8,279 nt of DNA from Parachlamydiaceae bacterium (GCA_013698165.1 JACCVN010000170.1:1-8279); one strand, 5' to 3'. Positions 1 to 7,078 are shown, counted from the stretch's first letter. The notes: generated by a model not told the origin, from the letters alone. A program made the numbers and translations.

Positions 1-90
1 CGCTATTTAAAATTCACTATCGTGGATTTGTAGGCTAATATTTGGACAGCATATCGCCGCAGGCGTTAGTCAAAGTCATCAAATAAAGAA

Positions 91-122
91 AATTTATAGC
101 ACCTGCTGCGAGACGCAGCAGG
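91..122 (-). terminator. Probable rho-independent terminator of the minus-strand propeller gene
   Basis: A perfect 9-bp GC-rich stem (102-110 with 114-122) closes on a 3-base loop, AGA. Read on the minus strand, the stem is followed by an A/T-rich run with TTTTCTTT (about 87-97), though it is not an uninterrupted T tract. It lies about 40 bp beyond the stop codon of the minus-strand gene that ends at 163, the expected place for its terminator. On the plus strand the tail is only CTACATTTTC, so termination in that direction is less likely. Confidence 0.6.
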
Positions 123-162
123 CTACATTTTCAGCCTTCATCCTCTATCCTCCATACTTATG

Positions 163-1167
163 CTAGTCTGCGTGTAGAGGATCGCAGGCGACTTTAATTC
201 GGAGCAGGCCGGGATTTTCTGGTGAGCTGTTGGAAATAAAGCCGCAGTTTACGCCCTTATGTTTTTTCATGATCAACCCCGTAGGAGATTCTAAGGGGCT
301 TCCTGCGTAAATGAGCTCAATACCTTTGTCGGTAATTCCAACAATTGCATTCATGTTTGGGATGATTGCATATAGAATTCCTCTTCGGTTAAGGCTGAGC
401 TCTGTAACCCCTTCAAGGCAAGTACTATTAGCAATTTCTTTACACTTCCCTGCACAACCATTTTGTTTGATCTCAATTCTGAAGATTCTTCCAAAATCCT
501 TATTTGCAACAAAGAGATGTTTGCTTTTTTTGCCCATTGTAATGGCGCAAACCCCTTGAGGCACTCCAGAGAGAATGTACCCTTTAGAGCTTCCTTTAAG
601 TACATCATTGCGGAACCAGGACCTGACATGGCCTTCTCGATCGATCTTATAAATTTCCCCACGGACACTATCAGTCAAATAAAGGTGATCACTTTTGTCA
701 AACACCAAATTTGAAGGATAACAACCTTCGGGAAGACATGCAAACTTACTAATAGATCCATCCTCATGGGAGATCTTCCAGACGCCATTAGCATGATGGT
801 GACATGCGAAATATGAATTGACTACAACAAAAACATCTTGATTCCACTTGACAGCGATTCCGGAAGTTATGTTCTCATAAGAAACCGGAAGGTCATAGGA
901 CTTGAGGAATTCTCCCTTTAGGCTATAGCGACGAACAGCATTTAAGTCGGGGAAGCTGACATAAATGTCCCTTTCACCACCGAGGGTAATAGATCCTGGG
1001 ATGAGGTTTGTGGTGGCAGGAAAGGAGACAATTTCCCTGACAGTAGTCACTGGGACAGGTCCTACCAGAACATAATGAGCGTATAAACTATCATTGGCAA
1101 TTGGGAATGCTCCGCTAACTACCAGAATGGAAAGTTGAAAAAGGCGATAAAAAAAATTAAACTTCAT
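163..1167 (-). CDS. Secreted NHL/SMP-30-like beta-propeller protein
   Basis: A 334-aa protein in the six-bladed propeller style of SMP-30/gluconolactonase and NHL proteins. The blade pattern is visible as repeated strand-turn units such as YPSNLVFDKSDHLYLTDS (about residues 150-167) and GVCAITMGKKSKHLFVAN (about 205-222), each followed by G.I..I. I chose the ATG at 1167 because AAGGA sits 5 bases upstream and the protein then begins MKFNFFYRLF plus a hydrophobic stretch, a good Sec signal peptide. An in-frame ATG at 1215 would add 16 residues ahead of the signal and also has a weak AGG upstream. Nine cysteines (122, 144, 149, 207, 238, 242, 250, 308, 328) and a CHHH cluster at 122-125 suggest an exported, disulfide-stabilised or metal-binding fold. 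Substrate and enzymatic activity cannot be assigned: the canonical SMP-30 metal ligands are not clearly identifiable, so a binding or scaffold role is equally possible. The gene is monocistronic and divergent from the rhodanese gene. Confidence 0.75.
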   Translation of the reverse strand: MKFNFFYRLFQLSILVVSGAFPIANDSLYAHYVLVGPVPVTTVREIVSFPATTNLIPGSITLGGERDIYVSFPDLNAVRRYSLKGEFLKSYDLPVSYENITSGIAVKWNQDVFVVVNSYFACHHHANGVWKISHEDGSISKFACLPEGCYPSNLVFDKSDHLYLTDSVRGEIYKIDREGHVRSWFRNDVLKGSSKGYILSGVPQGVCAITMGKKSKHLFVANKDFGRIFRIEIKQNGCAGKCKEIANSTCLEGVTELSLNRRGILYAIIPNMNAIVGITDKGIELIYAGSPLESPTGLIMKKHKGVNCGFISNSSPENPGLLRIKVACDPLHAD

Positions 1168-1266
1168 AAAAATCCTTGCTTGATTGACAATTGTTGTTTT
1201 TTTTAATAATGCCATACCTTACCTAGAATAATTGAGCAACCCAAATCGAGATTTAACTGACACCGA

Positions 1267-1296
1267 TTGACAAAAAGAGGATGGCAATGTGAGAAT
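1267..1296 (+). promoter_or_regulatory. Predicted sigma-70/sigma-66-type promoter of the rhodanese gene
   Basis: A consensus -35 box TTGACA (1267-1272), an 18-base spacer and the -10 box GAGAAT (1291-1296, 4 of 6 matches) are preceded by TG at 1288-1289, which gives an extended -10. Transcription would start near 1303. A Shine-Dalgarno AGGA at 1314-1317 follows, 9 bases before the ATG at 1327. Position and spacing fit well; the weak -10 hexamer is the main doubt. Confidence 0.5.
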
Positions 1297-1326
1297 GTTG
1301 TAACAATGTTATTAGGAACTTAAATT

Positions 1327-1851
1327 ATGGAAGCGAGCATTAAAGAAATAGATCCACTCACTTTAAAGAAGGAACTGGACGGGGGTGAAATTATCCTGAT
1401 CGATGTCAGAGAGCATTTGGAGTATGAAGAAGAGCACATTTCGAGGGCTCAACTTTTTCCAATTTCTAATTTCGAGCCTCGACAGTTGCCTGATCCTGCA
1501 GGGAAAACGCTAGTTTTTTATTGTCAAATGGGAAGGCGCTCTACAAATGCTGCTTTAAAGTGGGCTAAACATGTGGGTGCCGCTGAAGCTTTCAGTATGA
1601 AAGGGGGCCTAAAGAATTGGAAAGACCAAGGACTTCCAACTGTTACTGACAACAAAGCAAGTGTGAAGGTGGAAGAGCAAACTTATATCCTTAGTGGTAT
1701 AGTCATTTTAGTAGCCTTGGTGCTAAATCAGTTATTTTCTGAATGGTTTTTAGTGATCCCAACTGCCATAGCGATACTTTTGATTATTTCTGGAATAGCG
1801 GGCCATTCATATTTGTCATTCTTGCTTTCCAAACTTCCCTGGAACCGCTAA
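1327..1851 (+). CDS. ygaP: YgaP-type membrane-anchored rhodanese (sulfurtransferase)
   Basis: A 174-aa protein, the same length and layout as E. coli YgaP: an N-terminal rhodanese domain (about residues 5-105) followed by two membrane helices (about 120-137 and 141-158). The rhodanese hallmarks are IDVREHLEYEEEHI (25-38), the active-site loop CQMGRRS with nucleophile Cys66, and the GGLKNW motif (93-98). The C-terminus LLSKLPWNR matches the ending typical of the YgaP-like (DUF2892) membrane segment. Rhodanese domains carry sulfane sulfur as a persulfide on the active cysteine; YgaP-type proteins do this at the inner membrane, domain facing the cytoplasm. The donor and acceptor here are unknown. 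The gene has its own predicted promoter. Its last 36 bases overlap the 3' end of the convergent phosphodiesterase gene, and no terminator separates them. Confidence 0.88.
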   Translation: MEASIKEIDPLTLKKELDGGEIILIDVREHLEYEEEHISRAQLFPISNFEPRQLPDPAGKTLVFYCQMGRRSTNAALKWAKHVGAAEAFSMKGGLKNWKDQGLPTVTDNKASVKVEEQTYILSGIVILVALVLNQLFSEWFLVIPTAIAILLIISGIAGHSYLSFLLSKLPWNR

Positions 1852-2574
1852 AGACATAAACTTTTTTAGCATAAGGGGATTATCGGTAATTATTCCGTCG
1901 ATCCCCATATTCAACAGCTCTTGGCAGATTTCCGGAGTGTTGACGGTGAAGGTGAAAATTTCTGCTCCTTTGGTTTGTAAGGAAGTGATAATTTCCTGAT
2001 TCAGAAGTTTCACCCAGATCGCAAGAGTGTGGACTTTCATTCTTAAAAATGTGTCCACAAGTTCCAGATTTTCAAGGATTCCAATTGTCTTGGCAGTGGG
2101 AGCCTCTTTTCGGATTTCTTTGACAATCGCCGTATTAAAACTGCCTAGATAATGGGGAATTGGAAGCTGGGGATCACAGTTTTTTTTTACCACATTTAAA
2201 ATTTGCGGAACGATAAGTTCGGCCGGAAAAAGATCTTTTTTAATTTCGATCATTAATTTAGCCCCTTTAAAATCTAATCTGAGTACTTCATCAAGGGTTG
2301 GGAGGCGTTCATTATGAAAGTCAGAATGATACCAACTGCCGATGTCAAAGGCTTTTAAAACAGCAAGATCATTTTTTTCAACTTCGAGATTACTCCTCTG
2401 ATTAGTCGTTCTGAGTAAATTAGGATCATGAATAACCACGGGCACGAGATCCTTGGTGAGGTGAATATCAATCTCAATGTAATTAACGCCAATCTCAATG
2501 GCACGTTTAATACTTGCTAAGCTGTTTTCGGGTGCTTCAGCAGAACATCCCCGATGTGCGATTATAAATACCAT
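1816..2574 (-). CDS. Cytoplasmic glycerophosphodiester phosphodiesterase (GDPD)
   Basis: A 252-aa single-domain GDPD, close in size to UgpQ-type enzymes and without a signal peptide, so probably cytoplasmic. It should hydrolyse glycerophosphodiesters (deacylated phospholipids) to sn-glycerol 3-phosphate plus an alcohol. Catalytic and metal-binding signatures are intact: AHRG with His7/Arg8, PENS (15-18), EID with Glu34/Asp36, IHD with His49, and MIEIKK with Glu110/Lys112. The C-terminal barrel strands FTFTVNTPE (207-215) and GIDGIITDNP (224-233) are typical of the family, although the usual tryptophan before TVN is replaced by Phe-Thr. The ATG at 2574 has a strong AGGAGA about 4 bases upstream. 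The last residues (roughly AVPGKFGKQE) extend past the domain and are encoded within the convergent rhodanese gene, so they look like a readthrough extension. It may supply glycerol 3-phosphate or recycle lipid head groups, in keeping with the lipid acyltransferase gene beyond the gap. Confidence 0.9.
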   Translation of the reverse strand: MVFIIAHRGCSAEAPENSLASIKRAIEIGVNYIEIDIHLTKDLVPVVIHDPNLLRTTNQRSNLEVEKNDLAVLKAFDIGSWYHSDFHNERLPTLDEVLRLDFKGAKLMIEIKKDLFPAELIVPQILNVVKKNCDPQLPIPHYLGSFNTAIVKEIRKEAPTAKTIGILENLELVDTFLRMKVHTLAIWVKLLNQEIITSLQTKGAEIFTFTVNTPEICQELLNMGIDGIITDNPLMLKKFMSLAVPGKFGKQE

Positions 2575-2599
2575 GATTCTCCTGTCTCGACTTTAGGAT

Positions 2600-2629
2600 T
2601 TTATACGTCAGCCTCTAACCTTATGGCCA
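2600..2629 (-). promoter_or_regulatory. Possible promoter of the GDPD gene
   Basis: On the minus strand a -10 box TATAAA (2600-2605, 5 of 6 matches) lies 18 bases downstream of TGGCCA (2624-2629, 4 of 6 matches to TTGACA), about 25 bases before the ATG at 2574. A perfect TTGACA also occurs nearby on the same strand (about 2638-2643) but has no good -10 at 16-18 bases. The prediction is weak. Confidence 0.3.
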
Positions 2630-2709
2630 TTTTAAACTGTCAATTGTTTCACTATTTATGGGAACTATACATCCATGGGGAGCAAGAACGTCACCATTTA
2701 TTTACTCAA

Positions 2710-2855
2710 CATAGCTGAATCTGAGAAATTTCGGCTGCGCCAAAGCCTCGGGGTTGAGCTCATTTAAAAGGGCCTGTATTATACAATACTGGGCCTTTTA
2801 AATGAGCTCAATACCTAGAGCTTTCGCGTTGCCCAAATTCTCAGATTCAGCTATG
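2710..2855. repeat. 146-bp imperfect palindrome of two facing repeat units
   Basis: The outer arms 2710-2727 and 2838-2855 are perfectly complementary over 18 bp. The inner arms 2754-2771 and 2794-2811 are also perfectly complementary over 18 bp, and pairing continues with two isolated mismatches to a 4-base loop at 2781-2784. Between outer and inner arms lie two 26-base segments (2728-2753 and 2812-2837) that are related as diverged inverted copies. The left arm, positions 2718-2760, is an exact 43-base reverse complement of 7122-7164 near the other end of the window, so this is a dispersed repeat and not a local accident. There is no coding capacity and no run of T after either arm. It could be a MITE-like or REP/ERIC-like element, or a structured RNA; its function is unknown. 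Confidence 0.85.
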
Positions 2856-2911
2856 CTAATTATCTTTACATACTGCCAGCGCGCAGAATGATCGTACTTG
2901 CAATTGTTGAT

Positions 2912-2915
2912 GGAG
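2912..2915 (+). promoter_or_regulatory. Ribosome binding site that sets a GTG start for the fusion gene
   Basis: GGAG at 2912-2915 is 6 bases before GTG at 2922-2924, an ideal spacing. The upstream in-frame candidates TTG (2898) and ATG (2910) have no Shine-Dalgarno sequence, and the ATG itself overlaps this site. The GTG start gives an N-terminus reading MKTVLTYLLAYFLK. Confidence 0.65.
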
Positions 2916-2921
2916 AAAATC

Positions 2922-5639
2922 GTGAAAACTGTTTTAACATACCTGTTGGCTTATTTTTTGAAAACCATTCTTTGGTTTCGTTATCGTATACGCGTCAAAG
3001 GCCTCGACAAACTTAATGAAGAAACATTAAAAAAGTCTGGGGGCGTGCTTTTCTTGCCTAGCCATCCGGCAATTTTTGTTGATCCTATCGCTGTAACTCT
3101 TGCTGCTTGGCCGCGTTTTCCGATTCGACCTATGATCGTGGAGTATATGTATTATATGCCGTTCATCAATACCATCATGAGATTCCTCAATGCACTGCCA
3201 GTTCCCAATTTTGCGACTTCAAGCAATAGTTTGAAACGAAAAAAAAGTGAAAAGGTCATAAATGAAGTGATTGACAAATTGGACAAAGGTGAAAATTTTC
3301 TTGTGTATCCGGCCGGTAAAGTTAAACTTTCAGGTTATGAATCAATTGGCGGATCCTCTGGCGCACATCAGATCATCAGTGCATCACCGAACGCAAATAT
3401 TGTGTTAGTGCGCATTGCAGGACTTTGGGGCAGTAGCTTTTCGACTTATCATTTAGGAAAATCTCCTGCAATGATCCCCACAATTCTCCAGGGAATTAAA
3501 TTTTGCTTAAAAAATTTGCTTTTCTTCACCCCTCGCCGTGAAATCATTGTTGAATTCGAACCTGCCGGCCCTGATTTCCCTTATGGCGCATCACGCGTAG
3601 AGCTCAATCGTTATTTGGAAGGTTGGTACAATCTACCAGATGGGATGGCGCCCCAAAAAGGGGATTTTCCGGGTGACTCCCTGAAATTAATTTCTTATAG
3701 TATGTGGGGTGAAAAGTACTTACCTGTGCACCGTACAAAATCGGGCGAAGACAGTAACATCAATTTAGCTGCTGTGCCTGAAGACGTAAAAGACAAAGTC
3801 ATCCAGCAGCTTGCGGAGATGACTCAAAAGTCACCCTTAATGATTACACCGGAGCTTAACCTGGCTACAGATCTTGGGTTAGATTCTTTGGATGTCTCAG
3901 AGCTTTCCGCATTTTTGCATGAGTCCTTTGATATTAAAGGCGTACCGGTCAACCAATTGACAACAGTCGCAAGAGTGCTAGGGATTGCTTCTAATCAGAT
4001 TACATTTAAAGAAGAGGCAGAAAAAGAAGCAGATATATCGCGTTGGAAGCAGCATATTAAAAAAGAGCACGTAAAAGTGGCAGAAGGGTCGATAATACCG
4101 GAAATTTTTCTTAATAATTGCGCTCGTAAAGGTAAAGCTATAGCTTGCGGAGATATGCGTGCAGGTGTATTGACATATGCAGATCTGAAGCTTCGAGTGA
4201 TAATGCTTGCTGAATACATTCGTCATCTGCCTGGAGAGTATATCGGAATTCTTTTGCCCGCAAGCGTAGTTGCAAACATTCTCATTCTTGCTGTACAGCT
4301 AGCTGGAAAGACACCTCTAATGATTAATTGGACAGTGGGTTCCCGACATTTGGAATCGGTATCAAAAGTGTCAAATGTCCAAGTTGTACTTTCATCGTGG
4401 ACATTTTTAGATAAGCTTGAAAATGTCGAGCTCGACGGGATTGAAGACAAGCTTGTCATGCTTGAAGATGTACGCCGCAATTTTTCAATTTTTGACAAGA
4501 TGAAGGCATTTATACGTTCAAAAATGTCCACAAAAAGTATTTTGAAAGCCTTTAATGCCGATAAATTGACCGAAGATAGCAAGGCTGTATTGCTATTCAC
4601 TAGCGGCACTGAAAATATGCCTAAAGGGGTGCCTTTATCACATAAGAATGTGGTCAGCAATTTGCGCGCAGTTTTTGAGGCTATCGATGTCTATAGTGAC
4701 GATGTCCTCTTTGGCATTTTGCCTCCTTTCCACGTCTTTGGGTTTTCAATCAGTGCACTTGCAGGTCTGCTTGTTGGAATGAGGCTCGCCAGTTCTCCCG
4801 ATCCTACTGATAGTCCAAAATTGGCTAAGGAAGTCGAAAAATGGGGCGTCACAGTGGTTTGCGGGGCGCCCACATTTCTCAAAGGGATGTTAAAAGTGGC
4901 CTCACCGGAGCAGATGAAAACATTGCGTATCTTTGTTACCGGAGCTGAAAAAGCCCCTGAAGAGCTTTTCCGCATGATGGAAGAATTAGGCAAGGGTAAC
5001 GCCATTATTGAAGGTTATGGAATCACTGAGTGTTCACCCGTGCTTACTGCCAATAGGGTCAATGAACCTCATAAAGGTGTAGGGCAGCCTCTCCCCGGTG
5101 TGGAAATATGTATCGTTCACCCTGAGACACATGAGAGTGTGGCGATTGGAAATCAGGGACTAATACTTGCCCGCGGGCCGAACATTTTTTCAGGATATAT
5201 CAATCCAAACGTTAATTCCCCATTTTTTGAACATGAAGGAAAAACGTGGTATAATACCGGCGATTTAGGATTTTTGGATGAGGCGAATTATCTTACGATT
5301 TCCGGAAGATTAAAACGTTTTATCAAGATTGGCGGAGAGATGGTGAGCTTGTCATCCATTGAAGATGCTTTATCGCACTCAAGTCAACTTAAAGAATGGC
5401 CCGCAGAAGATGGTCCTATGTTAGCAATTAGTGCAAAAGAGGCTGCCGGCGATAAAACTAAGATTTTCTTATTTACCCGTTTTAAGATCGATGTCGATCA
5501 AGCCAATGCGTGCTTAAAGGATGCTGGTTTTAGCAATCTTATTCGCGTTTCAAATGCCATTCAACTAAAAGAAATTCCTATTATGGGCAGCGGTAAAGTC
5601 AATTACCGCGCTCTTGATGAACAGACGGTGAATTTATGA
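2922..5639 (+). CDS. Acyltransferase / acyl carrier protein / acyl-ACP synthetase fusion (Aas-like)
   Basis: A 905-aa three-domain protein. Residues about 1-25 are hydrophobic and probably membrane-associating. Residues about 25-250 form a PlsC-type acyltransferase with SHPAIFVDP (His48, Asp54) and YPAGK (129-133) in place of the usual FPEG. Residues about 287-357 form an acyl carrier domain with the phosphopantetheine site DLGLDSL (Ser322). Residues about 390-905 are an AMP-forming acyl ligase: FTSGTENMPKG (559-569), GYGITE (698-703), TGD (779-781), GRLKRFIKIGGE (795-806) and catalytic Lys892 in GSGKVNYRAL. The variant FTSG loop resembles that of E. coli Aas more than ordinary acyl-CoA synthetases. 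By analogy it activates free fatty acid with ATP, loads it onto the ACP, and transfers it to a lysophospholipid or glycerol phosphate at the inner membrane; the acceptor is inferred. Unlike Aas (about 720 aa), the ACP is built in. The start is GTG with GGAG upstream. The stop overlaps the cysS start (ATGA). A homologous multidomain AMP-binding protein is, to my knowledge, widespread in the PVC group. Confidence 0.85.
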   Translation: MKTVLTYLLAYFLKTILWFRYRIRVKGLDKLNEETLKKSGGVLFLPSHPAIFVDPIAVTLAAWPRFPIRPMIVEYMYYMPFINTIMRFLNALPVPNFATSSNSLKRKKSEKVINEVIDKLDKGENFLVYPAGKVKLSGYESIGGSSGAHQIISASPNANIVLVRIAGLWGSSFSTYHLGKSPAMIPTILQGIKFCLKNLLFFTPRREIIVEFEPAGPDFPYGASRVELNRYLEGWYNLPDGMAPQKGDFPGDSLKLISYSMWGEKYLPVHRTKSGEDSNINLAAVPEDVKDKVIQQLAEMTQKSPLMITPELNLATDLGLDSLDVSELSAFLHESFDIKGVPVNQLTTVARVLGIASNQITFKEEAEKEADISRWKQHIKKEHVKVAEGSIIPEIFLNNCARKGKAIACGDMRAGVLTYADLKLRVIMLAEYIRHLPGEYIGILLPASVVANILILAVQLAGKTPLMINWTVGSRHLESVSKVSNVQVVLSSWTFLDKLENVELDGIEDKLVMLEDVRRNFSIFDKMKAFIRSKMSTKSILKAFNADKLTEDSKAVLLFTSGTENMPKGVPLSHKNVVSNLRAVFEAIDVYSDDVLFGILPPFHVFGFSISALAGLLVGMRLASSPDPTDSPKLAKEVEKWGVTVVCGAPTFLKGMLKVASPEQMKTLRIFVTGAEKAPEELFRMMEELGKGNAIIEGYGITECSPVLTANRVNEPHKGVGQPLPGVEICIVHPETHESVAIGNQGLILARGPNIFSGYINPNVNSPFFEHEGKTWYNTGDLGFLDEANYLTISGRLKRFIKIGGEMVSLSSIEDALSHSSQLKEWPAEDGPMLAISAKEAAGDKTKIFLFTRFKIDVDQANACLKDAGFSNLIRVSNAIQLKEIPIMGSGKVNYRALDEQTVNL

Positions 5640-7078
5640 CACTTTCCCCAAAGCTGAAACTTTACAATACCGAAACACGTCATAAAGAAGAGTTAAAGCC
5701 GCTGCATGGGAATCAAGTTCTCATGTATACGTGTGGCCCAACTGTGTACAATTATGCGCATATTGGTAACTTTAGAACCTATGTTTTTGAAGATCTACTC
5801 CGCAGGACCATCAAATTTTTTGGATTTCAAATCAATCAAGCGATGAATCTCACCGACATTGATGATAAGACCATTGCCGGAGCCATTAGAGAGAAGGTAT
5901 CTTTATCTGAATATACACGCCCCTTCATCGACGCTTTTTTTGAAGATCTTAAGACTTTAAATATTGAACCTGTCGAACATTATCCTGCTGCTACCGATTT
6001 CATTCCTGAAATGATTGCAGTCATCCAAAAGCTTATCGCTAATGGGGTTGCTTATGAAGGCGGAGATGGATCGATATATTTCGCGATTTGTAAATTTCCA
6101 CGCTATGGCTGCCTCTCTCATTTTAACATTGATGAGCTCAAAGTGGGCGCTTCAACGCGCGTGACAAGTGATGAATACGATAAAGATCATTTAGCAGATT
6201 TTGTACTTTGGAAAAAGTTTGATCCACAAAGAGATGGCGATATCTTTTGGGAAAGCCCATTTGGAAAAGGGCGGCCAGGATGGCATTTGGAATGTTCAAC
6301 GATGGCTATGAAAATTTTGGGTGATACTATTGATATTCATGTTGGTGGTGTCGACAATATGTTTCCTCATCATGAAAATGAGATTGCACAATCTGAAGCA
6401 TGCACAGGAAAAATTTTCAGTAAACTATGGATGCATTCTGAGCATCTTGTTGTTGATAATAAAAAGATGTCTAAAAGTTTAGGCAATTTTTTTACTTTGC
6501 GCGATTTGCTTTCCAAAGGATTTACCGGTATTCAAGTGCGGTATATGCTTTTGCATACGCACTATAAGACCCAACTGAATTTTACTTTCGAGGGTTTGGA
6601 AGCGATTAAAATGTCACTCCAAAGATTGCAAGATTTTATTACGCGCTTACAAGAAATTGCTGCCAGTGGGACTGAAGCGGGCTCCTCAAGTAAGATAGCA
6701 AATCTCATCGAAGAAAAACATGTTGAATTTGCCTCAGCGCTTGGTGACGATTTGAATATTTCTATCGCGCTGGCAGTAATTTTTGATCTTGTACGACAGA
6801 CAAATGCTTTGGCAGATACAGGAGCAATCTCTTCTATTGAGGCAGTTAAGTTGCTAGATCTTCTGCGTCGGTTTAATGAGGTGCTATCAGTTCTAAATTT
6901 TGAACAGCAGGCACCTACTATACCGGAGGAGCTGCAAGAAGCTCTTGAAAAAAGGCTACAGGCCCGCAAGGACAAAGATTGGGCATTAGCCGACCGCCTA
7001 CGCGACTTGATCGTTAATAGCGGCTACGTTATCGAAGACACCCCTACCGGTGCACGATTAAAAAAATGCAGCACTTAG
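5636..7078 (+). CDS. cysS: Cysteinyl-tRNA synthetase
   Basis: A 480-aa class I aminoacyl-tRNA synthetase that charges tRNA-Cys with cysteine in the cytoplasm. Its length is near the usual 460-480. Visible signatures are YTCGPTVYNYAHIGNFR (31-47) containing the HIGH-type motif HIGN (42-45), LTDIDDK (72-78), GWHLECS (215-221) and FPHHENE (243-249). KMSKS is at 277-281. The zinc ligands expected from E. coli CysRS map to Cys33, Cys220, His245 and Glu249, with matching spacing. The C-terminal helical region ends with the conserved RKDKDWALADRLRD motif (444-456). The start codon lies inside the stop of the upstream fusion gene (ATGA), with only a weak GG-containing site before it, so translation is probably coupled. 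No terminator with a T run follows the stop; a hairpin-forming repeat lies 32 bp downstream. Confidence 0.98.
   Translation: MTLSPKLKLYNTETRHKEELKPLHGNQVLMYTCGPTVYNYAHIGNFRTYVFEDLLRRTIKFFGFQINQAMNLTDIDDKTIAGAIREKVSLSEYTRPFIDAFFEDLKTLNIEPVEHYPAATDFIPEMIAVIQKLIANGVAYEGGDGSIYFAICKFPRYGCLSHFNIDELKVGASTRVTSDEYDKDHLADFVLWKKFDPQRDGDIFWESPFGKGRPGWHLECSTMAMKILGDTIDIHVGGVDNMFPHHENEIAQSEACTGKIFSKLWMHSEHLVVDNKKMSKSLGNFFTLRDLLSKGFTGIQVRYMLLHTHYKTQLNFTFEGLEAIKMSLQRLQDFITRLQEIAASGTEAGSSSKIANLIEEKHVEFASALGDDLNISIALAVIFDLVRQTNALADTGAISSIEAVKLLDLLRRFNEVLSVLNFEQQAPTIPEELQEALEKRLQARKDKDWALADRLRDLIVNSGYVIEDTPTGARLKKCST

Larger units (their letters stand above)
2575..2921. other. Gene-free divergent gap between GDPD and the fusion gene
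   Basis: About 350 bp between two divergently transcribed genes, with no convincing open reading frame on either strand. It contains a possible promoter for the GDPD gene (2600-2629), a large palindromic repeat (2710-2855), and a short leader with the ribosome binding site of the fusion gene. No strong promoter could be placed in 2856-2921: TTTACA at 2865-2870 lacks a good -10 box at the right distance. The promoter of the downstream operon therefore either lies in the repeat or is not recognisable by eye. Confidence 0.7.

Noticed and set aside
1..90. 3' end of a gene entering from the left edge
   Set aside because: Forward frames meet stops within the first 40 bases, leaving at most about 10 codons, too few to support a gene call. 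A small CGCC/GGCG hairpin at 55-65 is too short to interpret.
351..714. Short open frames on both strands inside the first propeller gene
   Set aside because: They overlap the well-supported propeller gene and lack conserved motifs.
2710..2855. CRISPR array or insertion sequence
   Set aside because: The units face each other instead of repeating in tandem with uniform spacers, and there is no transposase frame or clear target-site duplication.
2865..2893. TTTACA as a -35 box for the fusion gene
   Set aside because: The hexamers 17-18 bases downstream (ATGATC, TGATCG) do not resemble a -10 box.
4223..4660. 145-aa open frame on the minus strand
   Set aside because: It lies wholly inside the AMP-ligase domain of the fusion gene, is serine-rich with no recognisable motif, and has no ribosome binding site that I can see; it is a shadow frame.
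6562..6975. 137-aa open frame on the minus strand
   Set aside because: It is antisense to the C-terminal half of cysS, with the low-complexity Ser/Arg composition expected of a shadow frame.
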